DNA from: Rhodoferax sp.
GTDB lineage: Bacteria; Pseudomonadota; Gammaproteobacteria; Burkholderiales; Burkholderiaceae_C
DNA length: 64,000 nt
Assembly (NCBI RefSeq): GCF_028689295.1
Contig: NZ_JAQTWL010000001.1
Location: forward strand, 372,001 to 436,000
Direction of reading: 5' to 3'
The notes below the pieces were generated by a model. That model ran no database searches. It was not told the origin of the DNA and worked only from the letters and a program-made list of their open reading frames with translations. Positions 49,423 to 58,059 of the stretch are shown here, one piece after another (positions within the stretch are counted from its first letter, which is position 1; each line of letters opens with the position of its first letter). The position numbers were made by a program, and so were the translations under genes.

Positions 49423-50190
49423 TTACTTGCCGTAAACGTCAAACTTGAAGTACTTGTCGTTGATGGCCTTGTACTTGCCGTTGCCGCGGATCGCCTTGAT
49501 GCCAGCGTTGAGTTCTTTCTTCAGGTCGGCCTGGCCCTTGCGCAAGGCAATGCCGGCGCCAGTGCCAAAGTACTTGGGGATGTAGAGTTCGGGGCCGACA
49601 AACTGGTAGTTTTCACCGCCCGGCTTGCTCAGGAAGCCGCCGCCCACTTCGAGCGTGTCAGCCACCGTGCCGTCCAGACGGCCTGCCTTGATGTCCAGAT
49701 AGACCTGGTCCTGGGCGTCGTAAGAAACGATTTCGACGCCCTTGGTCTTGAGTTCGCCCTGAGCGTATTTTTCTTGCGTTGATGCCTTCAACACGCCAAT
49801 TTTCTTGCCCTTGATGGAGGCCGGGCCGTCAAACTTGATGTCTTTCTTCAGCACGATCTTGCTGGGGGTGTTGTAGTACTTGTCGGTGAAGTCCACCTGT
49901 TTCAGGCGCTCTTCGGTGATCGACATCGAGCTGATGATCACGTCGTATTTTTTGGCCAACAGGCCGGGGATCATGCCGTCCCAGGCTTGCTCGACAAACA
50001 CGCATTTGCGCTTGATCTGCTCGCACAGGGCGCTGGCAATGTCCACGTCAAAACCGGTGGGCTTGCCGTCAGCGGTCTTGAAGGTAAAGGGTTCGTAGGT
50101 GGGATCGATGGCAACCTTGAGGTCTTTGCCCTGGGCAAAAGCCGAAGCGCACAGGGCGCTGATGGCAGCAGCTAGCAAGAGTTTTTTCAT
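49423..50190 (-). CDS. Periplasmic lysine/arginine/ornithine-binding protein (HisJ/ArgT-like)
   Basis: 255 aa. Signal peptide is MKKLLLAAAISALCASAFA with cleavage before QG. The ligand-binding landmarks are DPTYEPFTFKTADGKPTGFDV, then the SMSITEERLKQVDFTDKYY block. LDGTVADTLEVGGGFL is further on. First gene of the minus-strand transport operon (binding protein, two permeases, deacylase, ATPase). Preference for basic amino acids is inferred from family resemblance and from the facing lysine pathway. Confidence 0.92.
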   Translation of the reverse strand: MKKLLLAAAISALCASAFAQGKDLKVAIDPTYEPFTFKTADGKPTGFDVDIASALCEQIKRKCVFVEQAWDGMIPGLLAKKYDVIISSMSITEERLKQVDFTDKYYNTPSKIVLKKDIKFDGPASIKGKKIGVLKASTQEKYAQGELKTKGVEIVSYDAQDQVYLDIKAGRLDGTVADTLEVGGGFLSKPGGENYQFVGPELYIPKYFGTGAGIALRKGQADLKKELNAGIKAIRGNGKYKAINDKYFKFDVYGK

Positions 50191-50348
50191 ACAGCAACTT
50201 TCTCAGTGAATGCCAGAGTCTCCCCCGGCGGGTTAATAAAAAATTAAAAACTGATTCTACGGTCTGGCCAAAGCCGGGCAGGGGTTGGTTTCTACTAGGT
50301 CATGCAAACATCGTGCCCAAAGTGCAAGCTTATGACACCAAATCTGGC

Positions 50349-51869
50349 ATGATGACAACCATGGATGCCGATTTGCCACGTGTAATTGACGCTTTGCTCG
50401 ATCCCGCGCGTTATCCAGGCGATGTCCGGCGCGTTGAATTGGTGCAAACCCACATCTCGTGGGTGCTGCTGGCGGGCGATTTTGCCTACAAGATCAAAAA
50501 ACCGGTCAAGCTGTCGTTTCTGGATTTCAGCACGCTGGCGCTGCGCCACCGCTACTGCCTGGACGAACTGCGCCTGAACCGCCGTTTTGCGCCTGATCTG
50601 TACCTGGACGTGGTCGGCATTTTCAATACACCGCAAGACCCGCAGTGGCAAGGTTCTGGTGCGCCGATCGAATACGCCGTGAAGATGCACCGTTTTGAGG
50701 AGTCAAGCAGGTTGGACCATGTGTGCGCGCGTGGTGAGCTGCAGGCCGCACACCTGTCGGCGCTGGCAGATGCCGTGGTGGCTTTTCATCAAGCGGCAGC
50801 GGTGGCACCAAACGGTTCGTACTTTGGCTCTGGCCAGCACATCCTGCAGCCTGCCCTGGACAACTTCACCGATCTGCTGCGCTTTTTGCCTGAAGCTGGG
50901 TTGCAAAACCGGCTGGTCGCCCTGCGCCACTGGACGCAAGCGCAATTTGATCAATTGGCGCCCCTGATGCAGGCGCGCCAGCAAGCGGGTCGGGTGCGCG
51001 AGTGCCATGGCGACCTGCACTTGGCCAACATGGTGCTGATCGACGGTCGAGTGCAGTTGTTCGACTGCATCGAGTTCAACGAAGACCTGCGCTGGATCGA
51101 TGTGGCCAGCGAAATTGCCTTTGTCTATATCGACCTGCTTGAACATCAGCAACCGGGGCTGGCCGACTGGCTGCTCGACGAGGTCTTGAGCCGTAGCGGC
51201 GACTACGAGGCGGCGCGCGTGTTGCGTTTTTACGCGGTCTATCGCGCCATGGTGCGGGCCAAGGTGGCGGCGCTGCGCCGGGTGCAAATCCAGGGTGATA
51301 CTGATGAGGTCGAGGCCTATGTGGCGCTGGCCGAGCGCCTGCTGGCACCCCCGCCTGCCCGCTTGGTGATCACCCACGGCTTGTCGGGGTGCGGCAAAAC
51401 GGTGGCCTCTGATGCGCTTTTGCAGACCGACCCGCATGCGTCAACGCTGCGCCTGCGCTCGGACGTGCAGCGCAAGCGCCTGTTCGGGCTGGCGCCCGGC
51501 GCCGCCAGTGGCTCCGGGGTGGGCGCTGGCATTTATGCGTTTGAGGCGCACGAGCGCACCTACGCGCACCTGCGCGAGCAGGCCGCCCTGCTGCTGCAAG
51601 CCGGCTGGTCGGTGGTGGTGGATGCGGCTTTTTTGAAGCGTGCCGACCGCGATGCTTTTCGTTTGCTGGCCCAGCAAATGGGTGCAGATTTCAGCATCCT
51701 GGCACCGCAGGCCAGCCCTGAGCAGTTGCGCCAGCGCATCTTGGCGCGCAGTGCCGCCGGGCACGACGCCTCAGAGGCCACGATGGCCGTGCTGGCGCAG
51801 CAAATGCAGGTCATCGAGCCTTTGGGGCCGGATGAAATTGGTTCTACCAGTGACTCCGACGCGTTGTAG
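50349..51869 (+). CDS. Fusion of aminoglycoside-phosphotransferase-like and zeta-toxin-like P-loop kinase domains
   Basis: About 506 aa. The N-terminal two thirds resemble an APH/choline kinase fold, with VLLAGDFAYKIKKPVKL near 40, the catalytic ECHGDLHLANMVL (Brenner-type HGDLH) near 230 and FDCIEFNEDLR. The C-terminal third is a P-loop kinase with THGLSGCGKT near 347 and SVVVDAAFLKRADR. COG2187-COG0645 fusions of this kind are widespread, but their substrate is unknown. The start is uncertain: ATG 50349, 50352 or 50361, or GTG 50313. The stop TAG lies at the edge of a palindromic repeat. Confidence 0.8.
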   Translation: MMTTMDADLPRVIDALLDPARYPGDVRRVELVQTHISWVLLAGDFAYKIKKPVKLSFLDFSTLALRHRYCLDELRLNRRFAPDLYLDVVGIFNTPQDPQWQGSGAPIEYAVKMHRFEESSRLDHVCARGELQAAHLSALADAVVAFHQAAAVAPNGSYFGSGQHILQPALDNFTDLLRFLPEAGLQNRLVALRHWTQAQFDQLAPLMQARQQAGRVRECHGDLHLANMVLIDGRVQLFDCIEFNEDLRWIDVASEIAFVYIDLLEHQQPGLADWLLDEVLSRSGDYEAARVLRFYAVYRAMVRAKVAALRRVQIQGDTDEVEAYVALAERLLAPPPARLVITHGLSGCGKTVASDALLQTDPHASTLRLRSDVQRKRLFGLAPGAASGSGVGAGIYAFEAHERTYAHLREQAALLLQAGWSVVVDAAFLKRADRDAFRLLAQQMGADFSILAPQASPEQLRQRILARSAAGHDASEATMAVLAQQMQVIEPLGPDEIGSTSDSDAL

Positions 51870-51926
51870 GAGCGGCGCCCTCGCCGCGAAGGCTGTTTGA
51901 ATTCATTCGCGGCGAGGGCGCCGCTC
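51870..51926. repeat. Palindromic element, family C, with perfect 21-bp arms
   Basis: Arms 51870-51890 (GAGCGGCGCCCT then CGCCGCGAA) and 51906-51926 are exact reverse complements, with a 15-base loop. It directly follows the kinase stop codon and lies between convergent genes. It has no T tract, but the stem is strong enough to stall polymerase or protect 3' ends of both transcripts. Confidence 0.85.
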
Positions 51927-51958
51927 ACACAAATACCTTCCCTCTGGCATGGTTGTGG

Positions 51959-54526
51959 CTACCAATCTTCCTTGACCGCCAGCACCGCATCCTGTCCCGC
52001 CGCCGCCTGCGCTGCCAGCCAGGCGGTCAGCGTGCCGGCGGCCACCACCGCCAGGCACAGGCCCAGCAGCTTGAGCCAGGGAAGCATCAAGTCCATGGTC
52101 CAGTGAAAGCTTTGGGGGTTCACCACATGCACCAGCACGCTGGAGACCACCAGTCCCAGGACCAGTCCCGCCAGCGCACCCAGCAGCGTCCAGGCGGCGC
52201 CCTCGAAAGCGACCACGGTCAGGATTTGCCGCCGTGTCAGCCCCAGGTGCGCCAGCAGGCCAAACTCCTTGCGCCGGGCCAGCACCTGGGCGCTGAAACT
52301 GGCGGCCACGCCAAACAGGCCAATCGCAATCGCCACCGCCTGCAGCCAGTAAGTCACGGCAAAACTGCGGTCGAAAATGCGCAGCGAGGTGGACCGGATC
52401 TGGCTCGGTGTGCCGAATTCCATCAGATCGCCAGCGCCAGAGCCCAACTGTTCCGCAAGTGCACGCAGCGCCTGCTGAAGCTGGGGTGCATCGTCAGGGT
52501 TGCTCAACCACAGTGCCAGGTCGTTGGCGCGTTGGTCGCCCGTGAGGCGCTCAAAGATGGAGCGGTCAATGGCAATGGCGCCGCTCTGACGCGCATAGTC
52601 GCGCCAGACACCCGCCACAAAATAGCTTGCCTTTGCTGCCTCTCCCGCTTGTGCCAGCGCATTGAAGGTTCTTCCCAGCAAGGCAAAGGGCTGGCCCGGC
52701 ACGGCGCCATGCAGGTCCACCACCGCTTCGCTCACGTAAATGCCGATCTGCCCGGCGGGCACTGGCAGCGGCTCACCCACCAATGGCAGGTTTTTCGCAG
52801 GGTCCGACAACTCGCGGGCGATCAGCGCCACCGGAGGCAGACTCGGCTTGAGCAGCAGCGACACCACGCGCTGCGCCTGCAACTGCTTGACGCCGTTCAG
52901 GGCCGCAGCCGCTTGCACATATTCCGGGCTGAAATACACCGTGTCGCTGGAACCCAGGTTGGGGCTGCTGCGCACATACAAATCGGCGGGCAGCACCTGG
53001 TCCAGCCATTGCGTCACTGATTCCCGAAAGCTTGCCACCATTACCGTCAGCGCCACCGCCAGACTCAGCGATGCCACCACGCCGCTGACCGCCACCGCAG
53101 CCGTTTCGCGCTGGTGCCGGGCGCGCGCTACCGCCAGCAGTGGCAGGGTCTGGCGTGCCACCAGCGGCGCGATGCGATCCAGCAGCAGGCCAATCAGCCA
53201 GGGCAGGGCAGTGATGCCGCCCACCAGCAGCAGGGCCACCGATAAATAGGCAGCCACCGGAATGCCCCAAACGGCCGGGGCCTGGCTGAGCGCGGCACCG
53301 AGCAGGATCAACATCAGGCTGAGCCAGTGGTTGTGCGGGTTGACCGGCGCGCCGCCCAGCCCTTTGAGGGTTTGTGCCGGTGGCAGAGCTTGCGCCGCGC
53401 GGGCCGGCCACCAGCCGCCCGCCAGCGCGGCCGCCACGCCCATGGCGCCGTAGAGCAGCGCGGCCCAACCACTGAACTGCAGCTTGGGCGCGCTGCCGGC
53501 AAAAAAGCCGCCACCCAGGTCACCGCCGAGCACGTTCAGCGCCAGCGCCGCCAGCGCCGTGCCCAGGGCAATGCCGGCGGCGCTGCCCAGCAGGCCCAGG
53601 AAAAGCGATTCCCACAACACCAGGCTCAGCCGCTTGCGGCCACTCAGGCCCAGCACCCCCAGCAGGGCAAATTGCTGTGCCCGTTTGGCCACGCTCAAAG
53701 ACAACACCGAGAACACCAGAAACGCCCCGGTGAACAGGGCAATAAAAGCCAGCACGGTCAGGTTCACGCGGTAGGCGCGCGACAGGTTGTTGATCTGCGA
53801 CTGCGCATCACCGGGCACCGTCAGGGTGAGGTTGGCGGGCCAGTCGGGCGCGTCTTGCAGGCTGCGGACAAAGTCGTCGCGATTCACCCCCGTTTTTAGC
53901 GCCAGGTCGATGCGGCTGAGCTGGCCCTGCTTGCCAAACAACTCCTGCGCTGCGCCGATGTCCATCACCGCCAGCGCCCGGCCGCTGGCGCGCACGGTGC
54001 CGGCGACGGTGACCGGCAGCAGTTCGAGACCGCTTTGCAGTTGCAGTCCCGACCCTGCCAACGCTTGCGCGGCAGGGTTCAAAAAAACCTGTCCCGGTGC
54101 AAACAACACGAAGCGGTCGTTTGCGCCCTGGGCGCTGCGGCGGGTGGGCAGCGGCATCAGATCGGGCGCCACAAAGGCCACCACCAGCGCATCGACACCG
54201 ACCACTTTCAGGCTGCGCTTGCCCTCGGGCGTGACGGCGTAAGTGCCCACTTCGAGCACGGGTGACGCCCGCGCCACCTGCGGCAATTTGGCCACGCGCG
54301 CAAACAGCGCCTCGTCGAACTGGCCCTGCACGCCGCGCAATTCCAGGTCGGGCTGGCCGCCCACCGAGCGTGCCGCTTGCGAGAACTCGTCGAGCGCGCT
54401 GGCGTTGATCAAATGTACCGAGAACGCCAGCGCCACACCCAGCATTACCGCCACCACCGCGGCCGCGTTGCGCCACGGGTGGTGTTTGAGCTCTTGCCAG
54501 GAGAAGGTTTTGAGCAGGTCAAGCAT
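51959..54526 (-). CDS. ABC transporter permease with two FtsX-type domains (AttFG-like)
   Basis: 855 aa. N-terminal helix (about 20-40), a large periplasmic MacB-like core domain, then membrane clusters at about 250-420 and 450-560. A second extracytoplasmic region is followed by the final three helices (about 710-850, with FGVAASFSAQVLARRKEFGLLAHLGLTR split over the FtsX motif). Such double-FtsX permeases work with LolD-like ATPases and often an AttH-like lipocalin protein. Candidates are at 57367 and 33910, but neither is adjacent. Confidence 0.85.
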   Translation of the reverse strand: MLDLLKTFSWQELKHHPWRNAAAVVAVMLGVALAFSVHLINASALDEFSQAARSVGGQPDLELRGVQGQFDEALFARVAKLPQVARASPVLEVGTYAVTPEGKRSLKVVGVDALVVAFVAPDLMPLPTRRSAQGANDRFVLFAPGQVFLNPAAQALAGSGLQLQSGLELLPVTVAGTVRASGRALAVMDIGAAQELFGKQGQLSRIDLALKTGVNRDDFVRSLQDAPDWPANLTLTVPGDAQSQINNLSRAYRVNLTVLAFIALFTGAFLVFSVLSLSVAKRAQQFALLGVLGLSGRKRLSLVLWESLFLGLLGSAAGIALGTALAALALNVLGGDLGGGFFAGSAPKLQFSGWAALLYGAMGVAAALAGGWWPARAAQALPPAQTLKGLGGAPVNPHNHWLSLMLILLGAALSQAPAVWGIPVAAYLSVALLLVGGITALPWLIGLLLDRIAPLVARQTLPLLAVARARHQRETAAVAVSGVVASLSLAVALTVMVASFRESVTQWLDQVLPADLYVRSSPNLGSSDTVYFSPEYVQAAAALNGVKQLQAQRVVSLLLKPSLPPVALIARELSDPAKNLPLVGEPLPVPAGQIGIYVSEAVVDLHGAVPGQPFALLGRTFNALAQAGEAAKASYFVAGVWRDYARQSGAIAIDRSIFERLTGDQRANDLALWLSNPDDAPQLQQALRALAEQLGSGAGDLMEFGTPSQIRSTSLRIFDRSFAVTYWLQAVAIAIGLFGVAASFSAQVLARRKEFGLLAHLGLTRRQILTVVAFEGAAWTLLGALAGLVLGLVVSSVLVHVVNPQSFHWTMDLMLPWLKLLGLCLAVVAAGTLTAWLAAQAAAGQDAVLAVKEDW

Positions 54527-54583
54527 GGGGTGGGGCGTCAGTCACAAAAGCAGCAGGGTTGACAGCTGACCAGAATGCCATGT

Positions 54584-54880
54584 TCAGTCCTTGTAACCCA
54601 CTTCTCTTTGGTGTCGAACCGCCAGAATGGTGACAACATCGCCGTCATGGTGGTACATGGCGACATAACCACTGTGGCCAAAGTCAATCATCCATTCCCG
54701 GAATTCGGGTGGCATTTCGTCGATGGGACGTCCAATGCCGGGTTGCAGTGCAAGCACCTTGACCTCTTGCCGGATGGCCTTGACCGCACTTTTGGCGGCG
54801 TCGCCATTTTTGCTTGCCAAAAACCGATAAAGGCGCTGAACGTCAAGCAGGGCCGGCGGTGACCAGATCAAACGTGGCAT
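54584..54880 (-). CDS. ParE/RelE-superfamily toxin
   Basis: 98 aa. The fold is suggested by MPRLIWSPPALLDVQRLYRFL, VKVLALQPGIGRPIDEMP, and the closing strands GHSGYVAMYHHDGDVVTILAVRHQRE. Such toxins inhibit gyrase (ParE) or cleave mRNA (RelE), and sequence alone does not settle which. It overlaps the upstream antitoxin by 13 bp in the usual antitoxin-first order. Confidence 0.85.
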   Translation of the reverse strand: MPRLIWSPPALLDVQRLYRFLASKNGDAAKSAVKAIRQEVKVLALQPGIGRPIDEMPPEFREWMIDFGHSGYVAMYHHDGDVVTILAVRHQREVGYKD

Positions 54881-55158
54881 GCGGGCGGCACTTCATCTTG
54901 TCCGTCTTCCAGCTTGCCCAGCCAGAGATCAGCCTCTGTGGCTGTGACGTGCAGGCCGTTGGCCTGGTAGTCGTGCCATGCTCGCAGGCCGTCTTGTCGG
55001 AAAATTTCGCGCTTTTCTTCGCGTTCAACATACTGGCTGATCGCCTCGCGCATCAACCAGTGCGATGTCCTTTGGCGCGCTTCTGCCAGGCGTTGCACAC
55101 GCGCTTTGGTTTCCATGTCAATTTTGATGGTCATGGGGTGGGTGGCGGTTGCTGTCAT
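54868..55158 (-). CDS. ParD-like/RHH (CopG) antitoxin
   Basis: 96 aa. A short ribbon-helix-helix DNA-binding part (about 8-45) contains MTIKIDMETKARVQRLAEAR and TSHWLMREAISQYVEREE. The C-terminal region would wrap the toxin. It precedes the toxin gene with a 13-bp overlap and has a perfect small palindrome just upstream, as expected for an autoregulated pair. Confidence 0.85.
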   Translation of the reverse strand: MTATATHPMTIKIDMETKARVQRLAEARQRTSHWLMREAISQYVEREEKREIFRQDGLRAWHDYQANGLHVTATEADLWLGKLEDGQDEVPPACHV

Positions 55159-55164
55159 GGTGAC

Positions 55165-55177
55165 TTCCAGTCTGGAA
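55165..55177. promoter_or_regulatory. Candidate autoregulatory operator of the toxin-antitoxin operon
   Basis: Perfect inverted repeat TTCCAG-T-CTGGAA, 6 bp upstream of the antitoxin ATG and overlapping its ribosome site (GGAAG). RHH antitoxins commonly bind such short palindromes. Confidence 0.5.
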
Positions 55178-55235
55178 TGATGAAGTAATACCTTATCACA
55201 ACTTGGGGAGAATGCGTGCTTATTCGGGATTCAAA

Positions 55236-55529
55236 TCAAAGCATCACCCGGTATTCGCGCGAAATCTCGGCCACTTGCACCACGTAGGATTCATACCAGC
55301 GTTCTCGGCCAAGCTGCTGGGCCAGTACATGCTCTGAATGCGACTTCCAGGCCCGGATGTGTTCCTCGGAAGGCCAATAAGACAGGGCAATTTCGTCTTG
55401 GCCTTCGGTCACTGCGGTGAACTCAAGGCAGCCGAACTGACCCAGTGCCAACTCGCGCATGCGCGCCGCGACCTGGGTGTATTCGCTGTCAGCGTTGCGA
55501 ACCTTGGCGCGAAATATGACGACGAACAT
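55236..55529 (-). CDS. Antibiotic biosynthesis monooxygenase (ABM) domain protein
   Basis: 97-aa small dimeric ferredoxin-like fold protein. Starts MFVVIFRAKVRNADSEY and has the mid-domain QFGCLEFTAVTEGQDEIALSYWPSEEHIRAWKSHSE split into strand and helix. Family members include heme-degrading enzymes and many stress-related proteins of unknown function. Lies between the toxin-antitoxin pair and pabBC on the same strand. Confidence 0.8.
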   Translation of the reverse strand: MFVVIFRAKVRNADSEYTQVAARMRELALGQFGCLEFTAVTEGQDEIALSYWPSEEHIRAWKSHSEHVLAQQLGRERWYESYVVQVAEISREYRVML

Positions 55530-55567
55530 GTGTGTTTCCTTTGGTTTTTCAGGGGACGGCGCTGAAA

Positions 55568-57355
55568 TTATCCGAGCAGTTGGGCAACCAGCCAGCCGCG
55601 CAGGCTGTTCACGAAAGCCAGCGCCTGCACCCGCGGCAGGTCGTCAAGCCGCACCACGGCTTCAAGCAGACGGCCTTCCTTTAAATACTGATCCCGCCCG
55701 ATGCCGTCGAGCAAGCCGCAGCGCAGCGGCGGTGTCACCCAGCGGCCATCGAGCAGCAGGGCGATGTTGCCGCGCGTGCATTCGGTCAGCTCGCGGGCGT
55801 CGTTGTAGAGCAGCGTGTCGAACACGGCAGGGTCGGTGGGGGCAAAGGCCTCGTAATGGGCGCGATGCGTGGTTTTGAAGCGGGTGAACTCGCTGTGCGC
55901 TTCACCGAACGGCCGACTTGCCAGCTGCAGCGTCACCAGCGATGGTGAAGGCGGCAGTGCAAAGGCCTGCGCCTGTGGGTGGCCCTTGTCATCCAGCAGC
56001 AGGCGCACGCGCCATGCATAGTCGTCATTGCGAGTCGCGTCAGCGACGTGGCAATCCATGAATTCAGGGGCCATGGATTGCTTCACTGCATTCGCAATGA
56101 CAGCCTCATCAAATGGAAACCCGAAATGTGCTGCCGCCCGCTTCAACCGGGCCAGGTGGGCATCCAGATGATGAAAAACGCCGCCTTCCAGGCGCAGTGT
56201 TTCCAGCAGCTTGAACGACTCGCTGGCGCGCTCCAGAAAGCCGCGCTTGATGCGCCATTCCTGCCATTCGGCCTCTGCCGTGGCGTCCGCAGTGATGCCG
56301 CTGCCGATGCCGCAGGTGGCTTGTTTGCCGCGCAATGTGACGGTGCGAATCGCCACGTTGAAGGTGGCGTGGCCGCCGGGGCGCACCACGCCGATGGCAC
56401 CGCAGTAGATGCCGCGCGGTTCCGGCTCCAGCGCCCCGATCATGCGCATTGCCTGAACCTTGGGCGCGCCGGTGACCGAGCCGCACGGAAACAGCGCGCT
56501 GAAGACCGCGCACAGGCTGGTGCCGGGCCGGGTGGTGGCGGTCACGTCGGACACCATTTGCAGCACCGTGGGCAGCGTTTGCACGGTAAAAAGATGCGGT
56601 ACCTTGACCGTATGCGGCTGCGCGATGCGCGACACGTCGTTGCGCAGCAAATCGACAATCATCACGTTCTCGGCGCGCTCCTTGGGCGAGGCCACCAGCG
56701 CGGCGGCCAGCGTGGCGTCTTCCCCGGCGCTGCTGCCACGCGGCGCGGTGCCTTTCATGGGGCGCGTCAGCAACTGCCCGCCTTGCAGGCCTTGCCCGTT
56801 TTTCCAGTCAAAAAACAGCTCGGGCGAAACCGACAGCACCTGCTCGAAGCCGCTGTCGATGAAGGCCGCGTAGCCCTGGGGCTGGGCGCGGTGCAGGCGC
56901 CTGAAGAGCGTTTGCGGGTCGCCTGAAAAAGCGCCATGCAGCGGCGCGGTGTAGTTGACCTGGTACAAATCACCCGCCGCAATGGCCTGGTGCATGCGGT
57001 CCATGGCCACGTCGAAGTCCGCCCGGCTCAATCCGCTTTGCCACTGCACGCGGGTGGCGTCATCTTCATCCGATGTTTCGGCGGGCCACGGCAGAGCCTG
57101 GGCATAGACGCCGAACCAGGCGAGCGGGCCGTCGGCTTCATGCACTTTGAGCGCGGCATCAAACGCGGGCGCGGCTTCGTAACGCAGATAACCCACGCAC
57201 CAGAAGCCTTGTTTTGCCAAGGCATCGACGGCTTCCAGCAGCGGCTTGACCTGCTCGGGCGTGTGCGCCACCAGCGATTGCTCCGGCTGGTCAAAAGCGC
57301 AGCGCAAGGCAGCCTGCTGGCCATGCGGATCACAAAAATCAAGCAGCACCTGCAT
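55568..57355 (-). CDS. pabBC: Fused aminodeoxychorismate synthase component I / aminodeoxychorismate lyase (PabB-PabC)
   Basis: Makes 4-aminobenzoate for folate; 595 aa. The PabB part (about 1-370) has [41 protein letters not shown] and [14 protein letters not shown], the chorismate-binding signatures. The PabC part (about 375-595) is a fold type IV PLP domain with the likely PLP lysine near 494 in [12 protein letters not shown]. Residues 419-444 are encoded by a 78-bp palindromic element and look foreign to the fold. Without it the sequence reads [16 protein letters not shown]. It starts 11 bp after the LolD-like ATPase gene. Confidence 0.93.
   Translation of the reverse strand: MQVLLDFCDPHGQQAALRCAFDQPEQSLVAHTPEQVKPLLEAVDALAKQGFWCVGYLRYEAAPAFDAALKVHEADGPLAWFGVYAQALPWPAETSDEDDATRVQWQSGLSRADFDVAMDRMHQAIAAGDLYQVNYTAPLHGAFSGDPQTLFRRLHRAQPQGYAAFIDSGFEQVLSVSPELFFDWKNGQGLQGGQLLTRPMKGTAPRGSSAGEDATLAAALVASPKERAENVMIVDLLRNDVSRIAQPHTVKVPHLFTVQTLPTVLQMVSDVTATTRPGTSLCAVFSALFPCGSVTGAPKVQAMRMIGALEPEPRGIYCGAIGVVRPGGHATFNVAIRTVTLRGKQATCGIGSGITADATAEAEWQEWRIKRGFLERASESFKLLETLRLEGGVFHHLDAHLARLKRAAAHFGFPFDEAVIANAVKQSMAPEFMDCHVADATRNDDYAWRVRLLLDDKGHPQAQAFALPPSPSLVTLQLASRPFGEAHSEFTRFKTTHRAHYEAFAPTDPAVFDTLLYNDARELTECTRGNIALLLDGRWVTPPLRCGLLDGIGRDQYLKEGRLLEAVVRLDDLPRVQALAFVNSLRGWLVAQLLG
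56024..56101. repeat. REP-like palindromic element, family B, in-frame inside pabBC
   Basis: 78 bp (exactly 26 codons) with perfect 10-bp inverted ends GTCATTGCGA and TCGCAATGAC, and inner repeats GCAATCCATG and CCATGGATTGC. Same ends as the intergenic copy at 46703. On the coding strand it reads [10 protein letters not shown] to [10 protein letters not shown] without a stop. Confidence 0.88.
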
Positions 57356-57366
57356 ACGGCCCGGTT

Positions 57367-58059
57367 TCAGGCGTTGGTGTTTGTGGCCACGGGCGCGTCG
57401 GTGCTGCTGGCGTAGCTGACCAGCCCGGTGGCGGTCAGCGTCAACACCCGGTCGGCGCGTTTGGCCGCGGCCACCGAATGCGTCACCAGCACCATGGCGG
57501 CGCCGTGCTGGCGGGTTTGCTCGACCAGCGCGTCCATCACGCGCGCGGCCGTGCTTGGGTCGAGGTTGCCGGTGGGCTCGTCGGCCAGCAGCACCATCGG
57601 CCGGTGCACCAGGGCGCGGGCAATGGCCACGCGCTGCAACTGGCCGCCGCTGAGCTGCTGCGGCAGGCGAGAGCCCAAACCGGTCAACCCTACGGCATCG
57701 AGCATGGCCTGGACACGTGCGTCGTCATGCTGGCCCAGCAACATCAGCGGCAAGGCCACGTTTTGCGCCACGCTCAGATGCGGCAGCACGTGAAAGGCCT
57801 GAAACACAAAACCGGTTTTCTCCCGGCGCAGCCGTGCCAGTTGCTCGTCGCTGAGCGTGCCCAGATCCTGCCCATCGAGCAGCACCGTCCCGCTGTCCCA
57901 GCTGTCCAGGCCCGCCATGCAGTTGAGCAGGGTGGATTTGCCCACGCCCGACTCGCCCACGATGGCGACAAATTCGCCCGGCGCCACGCGCAGCGACACC
58001 TGGCTGAAGACTGGCGTCTGGCCATAGCTTTTGCTTAAGTTGTTGATGATCAGGGTCAT
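57367..58059 (-). CDS. LolD-like ABC transporter ATP-binding protein
   Basis: 230 aa. Walker A is GESGVGKST (residues 35-43), the signature [16 protein letters not shown] and Walker [15 protein letters not shown], the last typical of the LolD/MacB/FtsE class that pairs with FtsX-type permeases. The expected partner permease (51959-54526) is separated by pabBC, the ABM gene and the toxin-antitoxin genes. The start overlaps the miaA stop (ATGA). Confidence 0.88.
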   Translation of the reverse strand: MTLIINNLSKSYGQTPVFSQVSLRVAPGEFVAIVGESGVGKSTLLNCMAGLDSWDSGTVLLDGQDLGTLSDEQLARLRREKTGFVFQAFHVLPHLSVAQNVALPLMLLGQHDDARVQAMLDAVGLTGLGSRLPQQLSGGQLQRVAIARALVHRPMVLLADEPTGNLDPSTAARVMDALVEQTRQHGAAMVLVTHSVAAAKRADRVLTLTATGLVSYASSTDAPVATNTNA

